A stretch of DNA of 64,000 nt, taken from Aved-18 sp964606665. GTDB lineage: Bacteria; Cyanobacteriota; Vampirovibrionia; Obscuribacterales; Obscuribacteraceae. Of this stretch, positions 61,727-64,000 are shown in pieces. Every line of letters starts with the position of its first letter. Position 1 is the first letter of the stretch. The stretch spans positions 35,586 to 99,585 of the forward strand of contig CAZSHS010000009.1 of the NCBI GenBank assembly GCA_964606665.1, in the 5' to 3' direction. A program made the position numbers and the translations under genes. The notes beneath the pieces were generated by a model. It was given only the letters and a program-made list of their open reading frames with translations, had not been told where the DNA came from and made no database searches.

Positions 61727-63694
61727 TGCCTAAGCGCTCATGGCTTTCTTTTGTTTCCAAACACAAGAAGCAGGGCTTGAAGCTTGACGATTTGATTTAT
61801 GCCCTTGGCGTTTTGTATCTGGCAAGGAAAGGTTTGGACTGGACAGTTGAAAACCTTCACCAGTATTGCCTTTCGCTTGTTGGTGACAATTTCGACTATG
61901 GACTTTTGAAACCTCAACCGATATCGGTTAAGGTTTTAAATAGCGATATCGATTTCGATTTAAAANNNNNNNNNNAAAATCGGTCACACATACGAATGTT
62001 GGCGCCACCTTGACCGACCAGCATTTCAAGCTCGAATTCAGACTGCTAACAAATCCATCGATACCGATTTACTAATCGGTTTTACTCAAATCTATACACC
62101 CGAATGGGTTGTTCACCATCTAATAAGCAAGACTATTCTTGCAAGCGATGCAACAGTGATAGACCCTGCATGCGGGACCGGTAATTTTGTTATAAGTGCG
62201 TTCGATAAGTTAATTGAGCTTGGTGCACCAGTCGAAAATATTTTAGATACTCAATTAAGTGCGATTGATATAGATCAGACAGCCTTGTCTATTTGTGCAC
62301 TCACTTTGGCTGTGCGATTAATAGAACTGGGCAAGACTGGCATTCAAAGCCAATTGAAAGAATTTAAACTAATTAGTCTAGACAATACCAATGAGCTGGG
62401 ATCGCTTTACAGAGACTTTCCATCTGATCATCCACTCGCCAAAAACTATCAAGCAGTCTTAACTAATCCACCTTATATTGGACGACGTCTGCTAAGCAAA
62501 CAATTAAAAGAGGCATTAAAAGCCAATTATCCAAGCTCATATCATGACTTGAGTGCTGCATTTTTGAGTCGCTGTCTTGAACTGACGAGCACCACCGGTA
62601 GAGCAGGTATGATCACGCAAGCATCGTTGCTTGATTTGCCTGCTTTTGATTTACTCAGGCGCGAAATAATTGATAGTTATAATCTTGTGAGTATTATAGA
62701 TGCAGGCACCAACGTATTTCCGCTCATACAAGGCGATAAGGTAAATAGTGCCATAATCGTTATAGAGAAGCCAAGAGAGGTGTTAGATAACCAATCTTTT
62801 GAGTTTTGCAAATTATCCAAACACTCTAATTTGAGCAATGGATCGGATCCGATTTTAAAACTAGACCAGAACAGTCTCAAATTGGCTTATAGACTGAGTG
62901 AGCCCGCTCCGGCTGAAATTATGCAATTGTTCGAACTGCCATCGCTTGATTCTATTGCTTCCATCAAACAAGGACTAGCCACCACAGATAATGCCCAGTT
63001 CGTCAAAAATATCTGTGATGTTCCACAAGTTGAAATAGGCATCAAGTGGTTTCCCTATGTTAAAGGAGCTGGTGCCACGCGTTGGTTCGCCCCGGTTATG
63101 CATGTAGTCGATTGGCAAGACAACGGCAAGCGCATAAAAGAAGCTGTCCGACAGAAGTATCCTTATTTAAATGGCAAAGCAAATTGGGTGGTTAAAAACG
63201 AATCGTATTATTTCAAGCCAGGAATCTGCTTTTCGTTTGTGTCTACCAAAGGAGTTTCTTTTCGCAAGCTGTTTGCAGGCGCCATATTCGATGTTGGAGC
63301 ATCGGCTATCTTTCTGCACGATGAGTCGATTGATCCTGACTTTTTGCTGGCTTATCTCAATTCGTCTTTGTGCGTTGCGCTACTTCAATATATAAATCCG
63401 ACTATAAACAATCAAGTGGGAGACGTGCGCAGACTGCCTATAATTGCGATGGAGCAAAGTGTTTTAGCAAAGAATGCAAGGAAGTTAATCGAACTATCGA
63501 AAATGAAAATCACATGTGATGCAGTGGAAAGAGAACACCTTTTGCAAGAAATTGAAAGGCTCGAAATAGATAACGATTACATTGTTTTGCAGGCTGCCAA
63601 ACAACAATTTGACTGGTCAGAAAATCAAGTATCCAGAGTAAGCGACTGGAGTCAGCATCGTGTCGCTATTTCCAGTCCAGTTTCGAGAATTTGA
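61726..63694 (+). CDS. Eco57I-like N6-adenine DNA methyltransferase, split by an assembly gap
   Basis: A second DNA methyltransferase, paralogous to the one at 15003. The 5' part (61726-61965) encodes an N-terminal helical segment (LDDLIYALGVLYLARKGLDWTVENL) that runs into ten N. After the gap the frame is open from 61976, with KIGHTYE and GFTQIYTPEWVV. It continues through motif I DPACGTGNF (near 62160) and catalytic NPPY (near 62465-62476) to 63694. The two halves are in different frames relative to the ten N, as expected for a gap of unknown length. Later motifs IFDVGASAIF and VGDVRRLPI match those of the other copy. It is translationally coupled to the 60053 gene (TAATG). Confidence 0.88.
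61966..61975. other. Assembly gap (ten N)
   Basis: Ten undetermined bases lie in the N-terminal part of the methyltransferase gene. The frames on the two sides do not join across exactly ten bases, so the true gap length differs from ten. It is the only run of N in the window. Confidence 0.99.
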
Positions 63695-64000
63695 AATTAA
63701 CTTGCACTCCAAGGCGAGCTAAATATTTGATCAAAAGATCAACACTAAAGAGGCTGGACTGCGAACCCAATATTTCTGCAACGCGTGGCTGACCAACCTT
63801 TAGTTTTTTTGCTGCCTCAATTTGAGTCCAACCATTTTTTTCGATAATATCCTGTAGCGCCATTAACAAATCGCTTCTGGCTATAAGATTCGCTGATTCA
63901 GCATCACTGAAACCTAGATCTTTGTAAACGTTTCCGCAACTCGGTTCAGCTTGCACTTGTCCAGAACTCGTTTTAGGCTTGATTTTAACGTTGGTTTTGA
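63666..64000 (-). CDS. XRE/HigA-like antitoxin or regulator, 5' end beyond the window
   Basis: The frame is open to the window edge. Residues include DLGFSDAESANLIARSDLL, then a helix-turn-helix with WTQIEAAKKLKVGQPRVAEIL, and end with LLIKYLARLGVQVNFKF. This matches the small XRE-type HigA/HTH_37 antitoxins. A GTG at 63956 could be an internal start, but the open upstream residues resemble the usual N-terminus. The HigB/RelE-type toxin gene, often upstream of higA, would lie outside the window. The 3' end overlaps the convergent methyltransferase gene by 29 bases. Confidence 0.75.
   Translation of the reverse strand, partial: KTNVKIKPKTSSGQVQAEPSCGNVYKDLGFSDAESANLIARSDLLMALQDIIEKNGWTQIEAAKKLKVGQPRVAEILGSQSSLFSVDLLIKYLARLGVQVNFKFSKLDWK

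Noticed and set aside
1..64000. CRISPR arrays, insertion sequences and rRNA genes
   Set aside because: I looked for regularly spaced repeats, transposase motifs with terminal inverted repeats, and rRNA sequences, and found none. The only repeats are short in-gene runs, the leader pair and the duplicated cassette.

Overview
The window looks like a scaffold from a non-photosynthetic relative of the cyanobacteria (Melainabacteria/Vampirovibrionia, most like the Obscuribacterales). This is inferred from gene content, not from a database search. Cyanobacterium-like elements are a DSHCT-type Ski2/Mtr4 helicase, a coaD gene followed by a DivIVA/Cdv3-like coiled-coil gene, an LL-diaminopimelate aminotransferase and a DnaK with a Gly/Gln/Tyr-rich tail. 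No photosynthesis gene is present. A fermentative AdhE, citrate synthase and a homogentisate dioxygenase point to a heterotroph. One run of ten N at 61966-61975 shows that this is an assembled draft sequence.

Layout. 0-2.1 kb: the end of an unknown gene, a coiled-coil protein, cmk and an M50 site-2 protease, all on the plus strand. 2.3-5.4 kb: an AbiEi-like winged-helix protein, the DSHCT helicase and tRNA-Pro(GGG). 6-15 kb: a SigB/F-type sigma factor, a WalK/NblS-like histidine kinase, a decayed phosphotransferase gene, coaD, the DivIVA-like protein, a beta-lactamase-fold protein, a divergent SpoIIM/RDD pair and citrate synthase. 15-23 kb: an Eco57I-like DNA methyltransferase, then a minus-strand operon encoding a 914-aa YD-like protein, a HIT hydrolase, a GNAT acetyltransferase and a Ser/Thr kinase with leucine-rich repeats. 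23-34 kb: STAS protein, AdhE, a large exported TPR protein, TfoX-like protein, lipoprotein, matrixin-like protease, NagB-like deaminase, exported cyclophilin. 34-43 kb: DnaK, a UlaG-like hydrolase, two convergent genes that both lose their 3' ends at one point, a glycosyltransferase, ProC, an LRR protein. 42.5-49.5 kb: frameshifted hmgA, a signalling pair ending in an active-looking GGEEF diguanylate cyclase, an SGNH-like protein and an internally deleted kinase-like gene. 49.5-58.6 kb: a tandemly duplicated two-gene TPR cassette, a TPR lipoprotein, two tandem FecR-like secreted proteins and a TMTC-like membrane glycosyltransferase. 58.8-64 kb: dapL, a DUF4388 plus degenerate-GGDEF protein translationally coupled to a second Eco57I-like methyltransferase (split by the N gap), and an XRE antitoxin-like gene at the edge.

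Three themes stand out. First, three proteins (38589-39662, 44008-45744, 60053-61726) share an N-terminal domain of about 90 residues that I cannot assign to a known family. In two cases it sits next to, or is fused to, c-di-GMP-type signalling domains. This is the best candidate here for an undescribed signalling module. Second, the lineage has expanded exported TPR, FecR-like and low-complexity proteins by tandem duplication. Third, at least four genes are broken (8.9 kb, 38.64 kb, 43.56 kb, 49.46 kb), three of them by clean deletion-like junctions. That means either genome erosion or assembly collapse, and raw reads would tell which.
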